Assembly (NCBI GenBank): GCA_028583605.1
Contig: CM053325.1
Coordinates: forward strand, 44,028,987-44,092,986
DNA length: 64,000 bases
DNA from: Dastarcus helophoroides
Lineage: Eukaryota; Arthropoda; Insecta; Coleoptera; Bothrideridae
Reading direction: 5' to 3'
A program made the translations under genes and the position numbers. This document shows, piece after piece, positions 24,721 through 36,390 of this stretch (positions are counted from its first letter, which is position 1; each line of letters begins with the position of its first letter). A model generated the notes under the pieces. It saw only the letters and a list, made by a program, of their open reading frames with translations. It was not told the origin of the DNA and made no database searches.

Positions 24721-24925
24721 TTGAAAATATTTTAGTTGTCTTGGTCTTGCCGACTTTGCTCAGTTGCCAAATATTCAAAATTTTTGGATGAGTACTTTGC
24801 CAGAGATCGATCGCGGCCATTCCTGGTGGGTTACACAATTGAAGAATATAAGACAAAATTTCTATGATTTCTAAAATATATTGAAAATAATTTTAAAACT
24901 TCATTTTGATATCTCATCAGACTTA

Positions 24926-27565
24926 CAAGGAAAGGTCGCGAAGTGTCCGGCGCCGATTTTGCTAATTTTTGAATATGTTTTAGAGGACCAAAATCTAAGA
25001 GACACGTATTTTTTTTTATCGGCTGATAAACGGTTTTAAGGGTAGTTTTACCCCCTCAAAGTTGGGGCAAAAAATGCAGATTTTGCTGTTTCTCACATAC
25101 CAAAAATGATATTCGAGTCGTTTTTTTTTCAAAAGTTTTGTTTTGACGAGAAATAAAAGAAAAAAAATTTTCAAAATTTTCCCACCCCCCTCATGGGGGG
25201 AAACTACCCCATTTAGAAGTTTTTTAATTATAAAAATGGTAATTACGTCAGCAAAATTTTGAAAAAAATATATGTTATTTTATACACTAAAACTAATTTT
25301 ACCTGTTTTTGGATTTTGTCGAAAAAAAATTTTTTGGGGGTTAAACACCACTTACACGAATACGTATATGATAGGATGTATTTTTATAATTTTTGTTTTA
25401 TTTTTTTCCTGAAGCGAAGTATTTCGACGAGAAACTAATAAAATAATTTTTTAAGAATTTTCGGTGACCCCTCCTCACCACCCTCCACCCTTTCCTTATA
25501 GGAGGCTCAGCTACCTACTTAAAAAACCGGAAAATTCGAGATTATTATGATCCATCTACTATCTATATATACCGAAAAAAAGTTTACCAAATTTGTTTAC
25601 CCCCATCCCTCCTGATAGGAGTAAATTATCCCCTTATGAAATTTTTAATTAACAAGGAAATAGTCATTATATCAGCTTAATTTTGAAAAATAAATGTTAT
25701 TTTATGCATCAAAATTAATTTTGCCTGTATTTGGGTGTGGGTGAAGGAAAATATTTTGGGGGTGAACACCCTTCAACGCAAATATTTATATATAATAGGA
25801 TACATATTTGTATAATTTTCGGTTCGTTATTTTTGAAACGAAGTATTTTAAAGAGGGTAGAAAAATATAATTTTTAAATTTGGGTTCTACCGTTCCCACC
25901 CTTCGTGTTGGCATACCAGTAGAATGAGCCAGTTAGCTATCTACTTGAAAAACTGGAAATTCGAGATCATTGCTCTCTCTAGATACCACAAAACAGAGTT
26001 TAGAAAGGTTTTAAATTTTTGCATTTCCCATCCCAGGTGACTTATCCTTCTGATAGAAATAGGACGCGAGGTGTGGCTGGAAAAATTCGGAAAAATTATT
26101 TTTATTGTTTCTTGTTGAAATATTTCGTTCCAGGAAAAAAAGAAACGAATATCTTTACCGCCATAATTATATACACTTAAATGTTTTGGTAAATTCCCAT
26201 ATTTTTCATGTAGGTATATCTAATATACAAAACGTCTAAATTTTTATAAAGTTCGGATAACTGCCTGTAGTTTTTATATAGATATTTTATATACGCATTT
26301 GCTCTAAAGGGTGTTTACCCCCAAACATTTTTTTCGACAAACCCCAAAAAAATTCAATAAAATAAGTTTTGGTATATAAAATATAGCGTTTTTCTTCTTT
26401 CAAAAATTTGCTGTTATAATGACAATTTTTTGAATACTTAAAAACCTCAGAAAGGAGTTGTTTACCCCCTTACGAAGGTGCAAAAGTTTAGAATTTTTTT
26501 CGGTGTATAAAAAGAGATCGTATTGATCTCGAATTTTCCGATTTTTTAAGTAGATGACTCACCCTCTGGTAAGATAAGGTGGAGAGAGGGGAAGAGAGGT
26601 GACTGGAAAAGTTCAAAAAAATTAATTTTCTAATTCCTCGTTGAAATACTTCGTTTCAGATAAAAAACGAATTAAAAATCATAGAAATACATCCTATTAT
26701 ATATGTGTTTGACCTAAAGGGTGTTTACCCCTAAAATATTTTCCTTCACCAAAACCCAAATAAAAGTAAAATTAATTTTGATGTATAAAATAACATTTAT
26801 TTTTTAAAATTTAGCTGTGATAATGACTATTTTCTTGTTAATTAAAAATTTCATAAGGGGTAATTTACCCCTATCAGGAGGGGTGGGGTTAAAAAAATTA
26901 GGTAAACTTTTCTTTTGGTGTATGTAGATAGTAGAGGGATCATAATAATCTCGAATTTTCCAGTTTTTTAAGTAGGTAGCTCACCCTCCTATAAGGGAAG
27001 GGTGGAGGGTGGGGATGAGGGGTCACCGAAAAAATCTTAAAAAATTATTTTTTTAGTTTTTCGTCGAAATACTTCGCTTTAGAAAAAAAAGAAAACAAAA
27101 ATCACAAAAATACATCCTATCATATACGTATTCGTATAAGTGGTGTTTACCCCCCAAAAAAATTTTTTTCGACAAAATCCAAAAACAGGTAAAATTAGTT
27201 TTGATATATAAAATAACATATTTTTTTCAAAATTTTGGTGACGTAATTACCATTTTTATGATTAAAAAAACTTCTAAATGGGGTAGTTTGCCCCCATGAA
27301 GGGGGTGGGAAAATTTTGAAAAAATTTTTTTCTTTCATTTCTCGTCAAAGCAAAACTTTTGGAAAAAGAAACGACTCGAATATCATTTCTGGTATTCGAG
27401 AAACAGCAAAATTTGCATTTTTTGCTTCAACTTTGAGGGGGTAAAACTAACCTTAAAACCGTTTATCAGCCGATAAAAAAAATACGTGTCTCTTAGATTT
27501 TGGTCCTTTAAAACATGTCCAAAAATTAGCAAAATCGGCGCCGGACACTTCGCGACCTTTCCTTG
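24926..27565. mobile_element. 2.6-kb foldback element with modular arms
   Basis: The termini are CAAGGAAAGGTCGCGAAGTG at 24926 and its exact complement ending CCTTG at 27565. TTA lies on both sides (24923-24925, 27566-27568), a possible 3-bp target duplication. The arms pair almost to the centre near 26240. Each arm is built of tandem modules of about 420 bases: the GGGTGTTTACCCC landmark recurs at about 26309, 26719 and 27143 and in complement near 25335 and 25757, each followed by a CGAAGTATTTCGACGAG-like and a CACCCTCCACCCTTTC-like segment. No transposase is encoded. Inverted repeats made of tandem modules recall Drosophila FB elements in architecture only. Confidence 0.85.
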
Positions 27566-27616
27566 TTAGAGCTATTCTTTAAAATCAGTTAAAATTTATA
27601 TTCTTGTCAACAGGCA

Positions 27617-27700
27617 ATAAAGCACAATCGGTCAGGTTGTCGGATTTTGCTTAATAGGTATGATAGGTCGTGATTTAAACCCCGGTGTCAGTCACCTATT
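27617..27700 (+). repeat. tRNA-like / SINE-like segment
   Basis: CACAATCGGTCAGGTTGTCG is followed about 45 bases later by GGTCGTGATTTAAACCCCGG, which resembles a diverged B box. The spacing fits a tRNA-derived promoter, but the cloverleaf is not intact. It is probably a SINE head or tRNA pseudogene. Weak call. Confidence 0.3.
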
Positions 27701-29416
27701 TTTTAATTCTGAAACACGTCTTACTCACATAGCTACACAACACTGCACACGTAGGTAAGGCAAATTAGCGTGACGGTGACGCGAAACCATACGTTTCAAA
27801 AATCGCTCAACGCACCTGCAGAAATTTTCGCTCAAAAAAAATCTGTACACTTGTGAAGGAATTGTCTTATTGTCGGATAAAGTGGGCAAACCTAATGTTA
27901 AGTTGGGACATGAAATTAAAATTGGTAACTGCAAATTTTAATAACAAGCGGAAAAAATCGTAAAAGATTAGAGGATTCATTGCAGCAGCTATGTTTAACA
28001 GAGATGTTAAAAATATCAATTTGTAGAGAGAAAGCAAAGTTGATTGTAAACTTTTTTTTTATTTTCAAAGTTTCTTAGTATCTAGTTAGTACATTTGGTT
28101 TCCGTTTACTAGATAAAGGTGTATTAGTCATAAACAAGCATGTATCATTGTATTGTGTATAGTACCCTTGTACACATTTTCATATTCTATGTTTATAAAT
28201 ATTTGTTGGGGATTTTGCCTACACTGAATAAATGTTTTTAGACTATTTTAGTACATTTTAGTACGTGATATATTAAACGTACAATTTGCAGTTACTTATC
28301 ATATGGTGATCTGCTCAAATTTAGAGCTGTTATCACAACATAACAATTTAGAAAGAAAACAGTTATAATTTAGTATAAAGGTCGATAATTGGTTTTTTCA
28401 AATATTTTACTACCTGAATCTATTCTGATGTTCCACTTTCTAATCACGAATAATATAGTACAGAATCCAAATGTGTTTAAAACAATACACTGCACTTGGT
28501 ATAAGATTTATGAAAACTTAGTCATATGTTTAAAATACACTACTAACTACAACAGACATTGTTTACTTTAATATTTCACGTTCGGTAACAAACTACTTTT
28601 GCCACGTTCTGACCTCACTATGTAAAACTTAGCGATGGAAGAGAGGACCGCAACACATAAAACATCAAAGTACTATTAAAGTTGACGGTACTCTGAGTCC
28701 GCATTTGCACAGGCGCAAAACGTTTGATTTAGAGATCGACCGAAAACTAGAATTTTAGTCATGAATTTTCTCCCTAAACCGACTTTAGACCTAAATCGAA
28801 TTTGATCAAACACAAATTTCGGTTTCTTGTTTAGATTTAGTCGAAATCCAAGATTATTGAAACTTGTTAAATACACTGCACAGTGGGTAGAAGTAAATAA
28901 TTTTTGGCCAAAACTTATAAAACTTCCTAAAAATAATTGGTGATTATAGAAAAAATATTGAAAAAATTATAACCAAAAAATTATTATGACTTTCAGGGGT
29001 TGAAATTCTAACAAATTTGAAAAAATAATTCGGACATAATTAAATCTACAAGTAATATAAAAGTAAGTAAATAAAACAAAATTGTTTTTTTTTTCTAAAA
29101 ATCGAGTGGATTAAAGGAGGTTGAAATATGAGTTAAATTGAATCAGTAGTTAACTTCTAAAGTGGGAATTTTTCTCATCTGGAGCATTATATTTAAATAT
29201 TTATGGTAAGCAAACCAGGCGCAACTAAAAATTGTGGAACATCGAAGTCCATATTTCATCCAATAATAAAAAATACGACAAGGCTCAAGTTTGCTAAAAT
29301 AAATATGAAACAAAACAAAAATGTTAATTTTGTTTTAAGACACAAGCCGCATGTTATTTTTTTTAGATGAGACATGGCTAATTTTTTAAATTATCAATTT
29401 ATAAGGCAATCGCAAA
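27701..29416. other. AT-rich non-coding DNA
   Basis: No gene recognised. Short open frames (for example 27725-27934 minus) have no domain signature. Confidence 0.4.
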
Positions 29417-29418
29417 TA

Positions 29419-30310
29419 CGAGGGTAAATCAAATATGAACCGAAATTTCTATCATGTCGCCATGAGGGCGTCAGGAGTGTGCGCATACTCTCAGACATGT
29501 TAGTTGGGGATATCACGTGACTTCCTGCGCTCAAGCGAAATTCGTTATTGCCGTTCGTCAGTTGTAAATACAATGAATGAGAAAGAGGTTCATCCGCACG
29601 TTGCGCAGTGCATTATAATTAAATCTCTTGCCGTTGAAGATGTAAAGCCCGTCGAAATTCATCGTAGACTAGAAGCACAGTTCGGGGATACTTGTTTAAA
29701 GAAAATTCAAGTGTATGAATGGCACATAAAAATTTTTGGAAGGACGAACTCAAGTTGAAAATGAACCCCATGCTCGTCATCCCCGAACCAGTGTGACTGT
29801 TGACAAGATTAACCCTGTTGTGCACGTCGTTTTTCTACATGAACGTCGTATGACTAATGCTGCCTACTACTACAGCTATTGGATAAAGCAAAATGGGCAT
29901 ATCGGCGGAAGAGGTGCCAATTTTCGGCCAAAAATTTGATATTGCTTCGGCTCCACTCAGCCAATCTGACACATCAAAAATTAGAGGAAATGCATTGGGC
30001 AACATTAGAACACCCTCCTTAGAGTCCCGACTTATCGTCATGAGATTATTATATGTTTGGGCCACTGAAAGAAGCTCGAGGAGGTGAGTGATTTCATAAT
30101 GATGCTGCTATTAGGATATTTGTGCGCAATTGGTTGCAAATACGCCTCCTTTTTTTTTGATAATGGCATTAATAAACTCCCAATCCGTTGGGAAAAATGC
30201 ATAACAAAATCCGAAGATTATGTAGAAAAATAGTTAATAACTTTCATATATGTATCTTCCACCAATAAATTTCTAAAAACAAATTCCGGTTCACATTTGA
30301 TTTGCCCTCG
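29419..30310 (+). mobile_element. mariner element, internally deleted
   Basis: Terminal inverted repeats are CGAGGGTAAATCAAATATGA at 29419 and the complement of CGAGGGCAAATCAAATGTGA ending at 30310. TA target duplications flank it (29417-29418, 30311-30312). At 892 bp it is shorter than the usual 1.3 kb of full mariners. The start of a transposase is present at 29572 (MNEKEVHPHVAQC, then VEIHRRLEAQFGD, the helix-turn-helix region, and later HARHPRTSVT). The middle, with the first catalytic Asp, is deleted. C-terminal remnants follow in other frames, including DYYMFGPLKEA-like and RWEKCI/EDYVEK words near 30040-30232. Non-autonomous. Confidence 0.9.
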
Positions 30311-30312
30311 TA

Positions 30313-31619
30313 TACTGAAATCTCACTATACAACTATTATACGCTAACACATCTTCGTTCTAAGGGCTGCTGCGTGTAATGGGAAATATTTGGGAATTAT
30401 GATTAATTGTTGCCTTAGCAATAAGCTTTATTCTTGTTGATTAACCACCCATTCTTTAAGTCAGAAAAATTTAATTCTTCTTAGTTTTGGCCAAAAAAAT
30501 ACTCAAATTGAGCCGCCGTACGCTAATCAGATTTGAACTTCAAAGGAGAAGATTATCGCAATTTGGAAATTCATTAACAGCGAAATGTCGTTTAATGACC
30601 AACAAAAAAAGTTTTTCATTACTGGTCAGAGAAATATGTTCCATAAAATTTGATACTTTTCTGATAACGTTAATAGGTGCAAGCAAACGACCAAACTTTT
30701 AAAATAAGAATTTAGTCGAACTTCTACAGGTTGAAACAAATTTCATTTCCATTACAGGGAACTCGGAAACCATTAGAGATACAGGGAAGCTTAAATGGGC
30801 AAAGTAGTGCAGAATTTAATGCTTAACAATATTCCGCTGAGAAAACAATTGAATTTCAATTGGTCTTGATTTTATTTAGAAAAAACTGAAAATCGCCATT
30901 TTTAAAGATCAGCTGCAACTTGTTTATTTGAAGTCCGATCGGAAAAGATCAAAAACTGTAATTAGTTGTTTTTTAGGGCCTTTTCACTGGCGTGCGTTTA
31001 TTTTTTTCAAAATTTAACTGTTTCTGAGAAAATTACACAAGCTTTGTTATTTCTTATGGAAGCCATATTGATTTTTTTCATTTTAGAATTCAGCATATTT
31101 TTTTGATTCATTTGATGTATGTATGTCATGGCATACTTCAAATATGCCGAAGTGGGTTAAATAAGGAAGTTTATTATTTAAAGACAAGTAACTTATAGCA
31201 GGTAGTGCAATTATTATAGCTCTTAATAATAAAAAATACAGTCCCTAAAAAAGCAATAGTTATTATTAAAAAACCAAAAATATTGTAACAAACTGTATTA
31301 TATTGAAATATTTATCAATACTCATAATGTGCATGATTCCCTTTAAATGACGTAAACCTCAAAACATTCTAAGAATTTTATTAGGAGCGACTTTTCCATC
31401 ACTCATACCCAAGTGTGCGTTCTAGACTTCTCTAGAAGTTAAGTATTGTAAGAAGGATAATGTGCATAAATATGAGAGTTATTTTTAATATTAGTTTGTT
31501 AGATATTTTACATTTCAACGAGTAAGTATTCAAGGTTAAAAGAATTTTTGTAAAAATTTCCGACAAAGTTTTTAGAACATCTACACGTTTTCACAGACTT
31601 ACGCCAAACTGAGAGGCAC
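30313..31619. other. AT-rich non-coding DNA
   Basis: No gene or terminal repeats recognised. A 71-codon open frame at 30487-30702 lacks any family signature. Confidence 0.4.
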
Positions 31620-32040
31620 TTATAGCGTTGTTACACTTTTTATGCAATCTCCGACGTAATATTCTAAGAATATGTTTAGGGAATGGCTCATGAGGCTAAT
31701 AAGTCTGAGTTCTTCATACTTCCGTACATTGATCTTCTTTAGCAGAGGGATAAAAGTGGAAGAGAGCCATGGTTCTGGGTAATGGCCCGTGTTATATATT
31801 TGATTAAATAACTTGTAAGGTGCTGCAATGCCTCTCTCATCTACGAGTTTGAGTATTTCTGCTGGTATCTCATTTGGTCCAGCTCTTTTGTTATTTTTTG
31901 AGATGCCTATAATCTTTTTTATCTCTTCTTTAGTAATAGAAGGAGCATCCGTATTGTTACCGACTGCTTGGTCTGTTGTCATAAAAAAAGTTTTTCTACG
32001 TAGTCCTCCCAATCTTACATTTCTCAGAATTGTTAGCGCG
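31620..32040 (-). pseudogene. RTE reverse transcriptase fragment
   Basis: An open frame of 130 codons reads the start of an RTE reverse transcriptase: SITKEEIKKIIGISKNNKRA, GPNEIPAEILKLVDE, LFNQIYNTGHYPEPWLSSTF, IPLLKK and RLISLMSHSLNIFL. This is the same family as the 14.5-17.5 kb element, including the block that is badly broken there. The YADD motif and the endonuclease are absent, so it is 5'- and 3'-truncated. Just upstream on minus, another frame continues the N-terminal side (EDYVEKLF). It abuts the Tigger fossil. Confidence 0.88.
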
Positions 32041-32199
32041 ATTCAATTAAATAATGTAGTAAGCTGCCAGTCCGCGTTTTGTGCTGATTCTAATTAGTTT
32101 CATTGCTACTGATCATAAAAAAAACATAAGTTAAAAACTTTAATAACTGAATATAAATTCAGACTTGATGTTTTCGAGGTACTAAGTGATTGCCCCTTG

Positions 32200-33020
32200 A
32201 GTATAAAACAAATTCAAAAGCCTGGAAGACAGGAATTCTTTTTGAAAAATGACTCATAAAATTAGATAAACAGTTTGAAGCAACTGAGAGAAAAATTATT
32301 CTATTTATAGACAATTATTCAGCACATTCTAAAAACATTCAGAAAAAATTACGATTCATTAAACTTGCTTTTTTCCCTCCTAATATGACATCGAAGTTAC
32401 AACCACTTGAACAAAGTATCATACAAAATTTTAAATGCTACTATCGACATCGAATTTTGAAAAAAACTATGATATTAAAAAGTGAATAAATCTATTTACA
32501 TTAATGAACTGTGTTGATAAAGTAACAAAAGCATAGAATATCGAAGTCAAGCCAGAAACAATTGTTTTATTGTAAAAGAAAAACAGTTTTGGTTAATATT
32601 TTGAGTGAGAGGAAGAGGACAGTGTTCCATTAATTTTCTTAACTAATTTTTTCACAAAAGACGTAAAGAAGAGATACAACTGCAATCTAAGTATGAAGCT
32701 TGGACAAAGTTGAAAATAAACCAGAAAGTGTCACTTGATGATTATGTATATGTCAGAGTTTCCTACAGATGAAGATATTGTAGCGATCTACAAATCCGAG
32801 TCTGGATCTATCACCGTCAATGACTGCGGAAGTAAGGATAAACCTTCGACAAATGATGTGATAAACATTTTTTCAAAATTTTGCGTTTATTTTTAAAGTC
32901 AAATGAGCATGCAACTGAGTCACTTTATAATGTTTTAAATAACATGGAAGCTTTTTTAGAAAATGAAATTAAAATATTCTCTCGCCAATCACCGACTACC
33001 ATATATCCAAATAAAATATA
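32200..33020 (+). pseudogene. Tigger/pogo (DDE) transposase fossil
   Basis: The frame from 32217 reads KAWKTGILFEK, a stop, then IILFIDNYSAHSK (second catalytic Asp in the DNxxxH motif), IKLAFFPPNMTSKLQPLEQS and IIQNFKCYYRHRILKK. In Tigger elements the third catalytic Asp lies in QPLDQ; here it is Glu. Further remnants follow: NIEVKPETIVLL near 32540 and DEDIVAIYKSES near 32771, then a leucine-rich tail. The N-terminal CENP-B-type DNA-binding domains and terminal repeats are not visible. Several stops make it dead. Confidence 0.82.
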
Positions 33021-33862
33021 GTCTACATGTACAGGGTGGCGCAATTGAACTGCAGATATATTTGAAAAATTATGCCAGAAAATTTTTCTGAATTATCTGA
33101 AAATATCAGCGCGAAGGGAGCGACGAATATTGCAAAATGGGTTCTGATTAAAGTCCTTGATGTTCCAGAAACTACCCAATCTTAAGTTACAGTTTTCTAC
33201 AAAGCAGTAACATAAGATTACTCAGAGACGTGTCATTGCGAACACCACTTATAGAAGTAGAACAAATATTTTTCTAGCAAAAAATTCATTTATATGTCCA
33301 GTTAGTATCTACCAAAGTTTAAAAAATATTTCAAGTGGTAATAAACTACTGAAGCAAAAACCAAATTTTTTCTAAATTTTCAGCACCTTATATCTTAAAA
33401 ATAAAGCGGACTTATATTGATATAAACTTTTTCTTAAAATTGTTCAAAGATTATACTCCTTCAGTATTAGCATTTTATTCGAAAACACGCTGTATTCTGC
33501 AAATGCATTTTTTTTGCCATCATAATCCCCGCAGGTAATTGTTTTTAAATATTGTTTACATTGTATTGAAATTCCTGGAGAGGACTCTAGGCATTGAAAA
33601 AAGTTTAAAAAAGATCTCAACATACCTAAAAACTAAATATGTCAATTCATGAACGGACACATCTAGTATACCTTATTTAATTTTGCAGTAAATGATATGA
33701 ATTTTTGCGACTGGAAATTAAATCAATTGTCTGTAAAATTTTAAAAATTTTTGAAAAATATGCAAAATTTTCATCATATTTAAGGACAAATTCCATGTCA
33801 TTTGGTATTTTCAAACTTTTAATTCAATAAAAATTGAAAAATATAAAAGGGAGATATAATAT
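33021..33862. other. AT-rich DNA with one CAGGGTGGCGC repeat start
   Basis: CAGGGTGGCGCAATTGAACT at about 33032 looks like another terminus of the ACAGGGTG class of repeats. A convincing partner end was not found. No gene. Confidence 0.35.
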
Positions 33863-34031
33863 TGTAACGAAATGTAAATTATAGAATTTAGTACGTAGGA
33901 AAATTTTCTAGAAAGATGTGATAAGGGAAAGCGACTGCGATAATGAAGCAAACGGCAGATAAGCGTTCTAGAAATTTCGGCAAACGATAAGCCTTATCTG
34001 CTGGATTTTTCTGGAACCCGGAAGCAAGAAC

Positions 34032-34040
34032 TATATAAGG
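34032..34040 (+). promoter_or_regulatory. LTR TATA box
   Basis: TATATAAGG lies in the middle of the LTR. It is conserved in the solo LTR at 5.6 kb, and is the likely start region for retroelement transcription. Confidence 0.6.
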
Positions 34041-34108
34041 CGGTCGCCTTTCCCTCAAATCAGTTAGTTAGTCAGTGTAGTCATTTGGTTAGTTGGTTGT
34101 TGGAAGTC

Positions 34109-34114
34109 AATAAA
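34109..34114 (+). terminator. LTR polyadenylation signal
   Basis: AATAAA lies 69 bases after the TATA box within the LTR, the usual position for the end of the R region. Confidence 0.5.
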
Positions 34115-34219
34115 CACTGTTAGTGAATTGCAATTGTAGTGTTCCAAGTTCAGTTTAGAAATAAGATGGTAATAATTCACGGCGTATTTAATTATTTCGA
34201 ACCGTTAACGCGCAACAGC

Positions 34220-34237
34220 TGGTGTCAAAAGCGGAAT
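34220..34237 (+). other. Primer-binding site, probably tRNA-Leu
   Basis: TGGTGTCAAAAGCGGAAT starts two bases after the LTR. It begins with TGG, matching the CCA end of a tRNA, and resembles the complement of the 3' end of insect tRNA-Leu. The tRNA assignment is from memory of tRNA-Leu ends and should be checked. Confidence 0.6.
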
Positions 34238-34289
34238 TAGTTATGCATGGTGCGGTGGTAGTACTCTGGCAGTCTGCATCCCGGTAACC

Positions 34290-36390
34290 TCAATAAGCTC
34301 CGTGGATGACAAATGTGCGCCAGTACAGAAAACTAAGATTGGGCACGTCAAGTTGGAAGTGGACCTGAAATACCTGTCCAAGGAAGAAGCAGCTCTGGCT
34401 AGATCCTTTCTCAAGAAAAACCACGATGTCCTTTACCGATGGAGACCGAAAGCTAGGAAGGACGGACGTAGTTCGACACAAAATCAACACCAGCGATGCA
34501 ACATTTATTCGTCAACCCCCAAGAAGATTACCTGTAGCCAAGCAAGATGAAGTCGCAGGATTGGTTAAGAAGATGATAAAGGATGGAGTCATCGAGGAGT
34601 CCAATAGTCCATGGTCTTCCCCTGCAGTCTTGGTTACAAAGAAGGACGGGTCAACAAGATTTTGTGCTAACTACCGGAAATTAAACGACGTCACTAAAAA
34701 GGGCAGCTACTCACTGCCAAGGATTGATGACACCCTAATAATCTTGTCTGGGTCCACCTGGTTTTCAACTTTGGACTTGAAAAATATATATTGGCAAGTG
34801 AGCATAGACCCCGACGACAAAGAGAAGACGGCCTTATATCTATTTACGGTTATGCTTTTTGGACTATGCAACGCACCGGCTACTTTCGAACGTCTAATGG
34901 AACTTGTACTTCGAGGACTCACTTGGAAAATCTGCTTGTTTTACTTAGATGACATAACGGTGAGCTTTAAAGAACATCTGGAAAATCTTCAAGAAGGCTT
35001 CGACAGATTAAAGTAAGCAAACTTAAAGCTGAATCCTAAAAAGTGCTCTTTGTTTCAAAGGAAATTAGAATTCTTGGGCCACACTTTATCAGCCGCATGA
35101 GTAGAAACAAATATCAGCAAGACTTAAGTAATCCGTGACTGGCCAAGACCCAAAGATAAACATGAACTGAGGAGTTTCCTGGGATTATGCAGTTATTACA
35201 AAAGATTTGAGAAAAGTTTCGCCAACATCGGTGCGCCATTACACCGACTAACGGAAGAAAGAACGCCTTATGTCTGGACTCAAGATTGTGATACCGCTTT
35301 CCGAAAGCTGAAGTCCGCCTTGTGCTCAAACCCTATCTTGGCTTATCCTCGGCAGAATGGGAAATTCGTGCTAGACACAGACGCCAGCAAAGTCGGCATT
35401 GGGATGTGCTGTCCCAAGTTTAAGGCGGCGAAGAAAGAGTCGTCGAATATTACAGCAAGATCCTGACGAAGCCAGAGAGTAATTACTGCACCACCAGGAA
35501 GGAACTTCTTGCGATAGTGAAGACCGTGGATCACTTCCATAAGTATTTGTATAAGCAAGAATTGATCATCAGAACAGATCATTCAGCGCTTTCTTGGTTA
35601 CTCCGAATGAAGAACGCAGAGGGCAGACGGCTAGATGATTAGAGAGGCTCCAACAGTATCACTTTAAGGTGCATCAACGACCGGGACGACAGCATAACAA
35701 CGCTGACGCTTTGTCCAGAAGACCTTTTGGGGATTGCAAATACTGCAGACGAGTTGAGAACCATGAGAACATGGTGGATATAAGGGTCACGTCTGTCCAG
35801 CTAGAAGACGGATGGACTGTTGAAGGTCTTCGGGAGCTACAGAAGAGCAACGCTGATATCGGACCCATATTCGAATGGAAAGAAGCTGGAGATAGGCCTT
35901 AATGGCAAGAAGTTTCCAACAGAAGTCCAGTTCTCAAGAAATTATGGGCCCAATGGAAATCCCTCCAGGCAGAGGACGGGGTGCTGAAGAGGGCATGGGA
36001 AAGCGCGGATGGAAAGCGTGGTAACTTGCAGTTGGTGGTGCCTCAGAAGAAGATTCCACAAGTTTTATGGGAGGTACACAATGGGACCCTGGAGAAGATT
36101 CGAAAACGGTTCTGCAGGGGGGACGTCGAGCGGTGGTGTCGGAAATGTGTTACCTGCGCCGCATCCAAGGGTCCTCGAACAAGAACGGGAGGGGCCCTAA
36201 AGTAATATAATGTGGGAGCTCCATTTGAAAGAATTGCAATCGTTGTGGCGGGACCATTTCCAGCATCAGACGATGGAAACAAGTACATCCTGGTGACCAT
36301 GAATTATTTCAGTAAATGGCCTGAAGTTTACGCCATCCCGAACTAGGAAGCTACCACAGTTGCAAGGGTTATTGTGGACAGTCTCCGCAA
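34290..36390 (+). pseudogene. Ty3/gypsy pol remnant (RT-RNase H-integrase)
   Basis: Directly after the primer-binding site, with gag and protease missing, comes a broken pol. Visible in order: VDLKYLSKEEAALARSFL; the reverse transcriptase at 34426-35016 with DGVIEESNSPWSSPAVLVTK, ANYRKLNDVT, TWFSTLDLK, TVMLFGLCNAPATF and catalytic FYLDDI; a connection region (about 35030-35250); RNase H with LDTDASKVGIG, and YSKILTKPESNYCTTRKELL in a second frame; an integrase zinc-binding part with VERWCRKCVTCAASK; and an integrase core with VAGPFPASDDGNKYILVT. The expected first integrase Asp before AGPF is Val. Short deletions lie in RT before LFTVM and after YLDDI. Closest wording is to 412-type gypsy elements; lineage not settled. 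Confidence 0.9.

Larger units (their letters stand above)
33863..34217 (+). repeat. 5' LTR of a Ty3/gypsy retrotransposon
   Basis: The LTR starts TGTAACGAAATG and ends GCGCAACA, so it has TG...CA ends, and is 355 bp long. It includes a TATA box (TATATAAGG, 34032-34040) and AATAAA (34109-34114). It is followed after two bases by a primer-binding site. The related solo LTR is at 5445-5756 on minus. No 3' LTR was found downstream; the internal region is cut off near 36400 by Penelope sequence. Confidence 0.88.

Noticed and set aside
28676..28876. 66-codon frame on minus
   Set aside because: No family signature, no splice or start context, and composition like the surrounding DNA.
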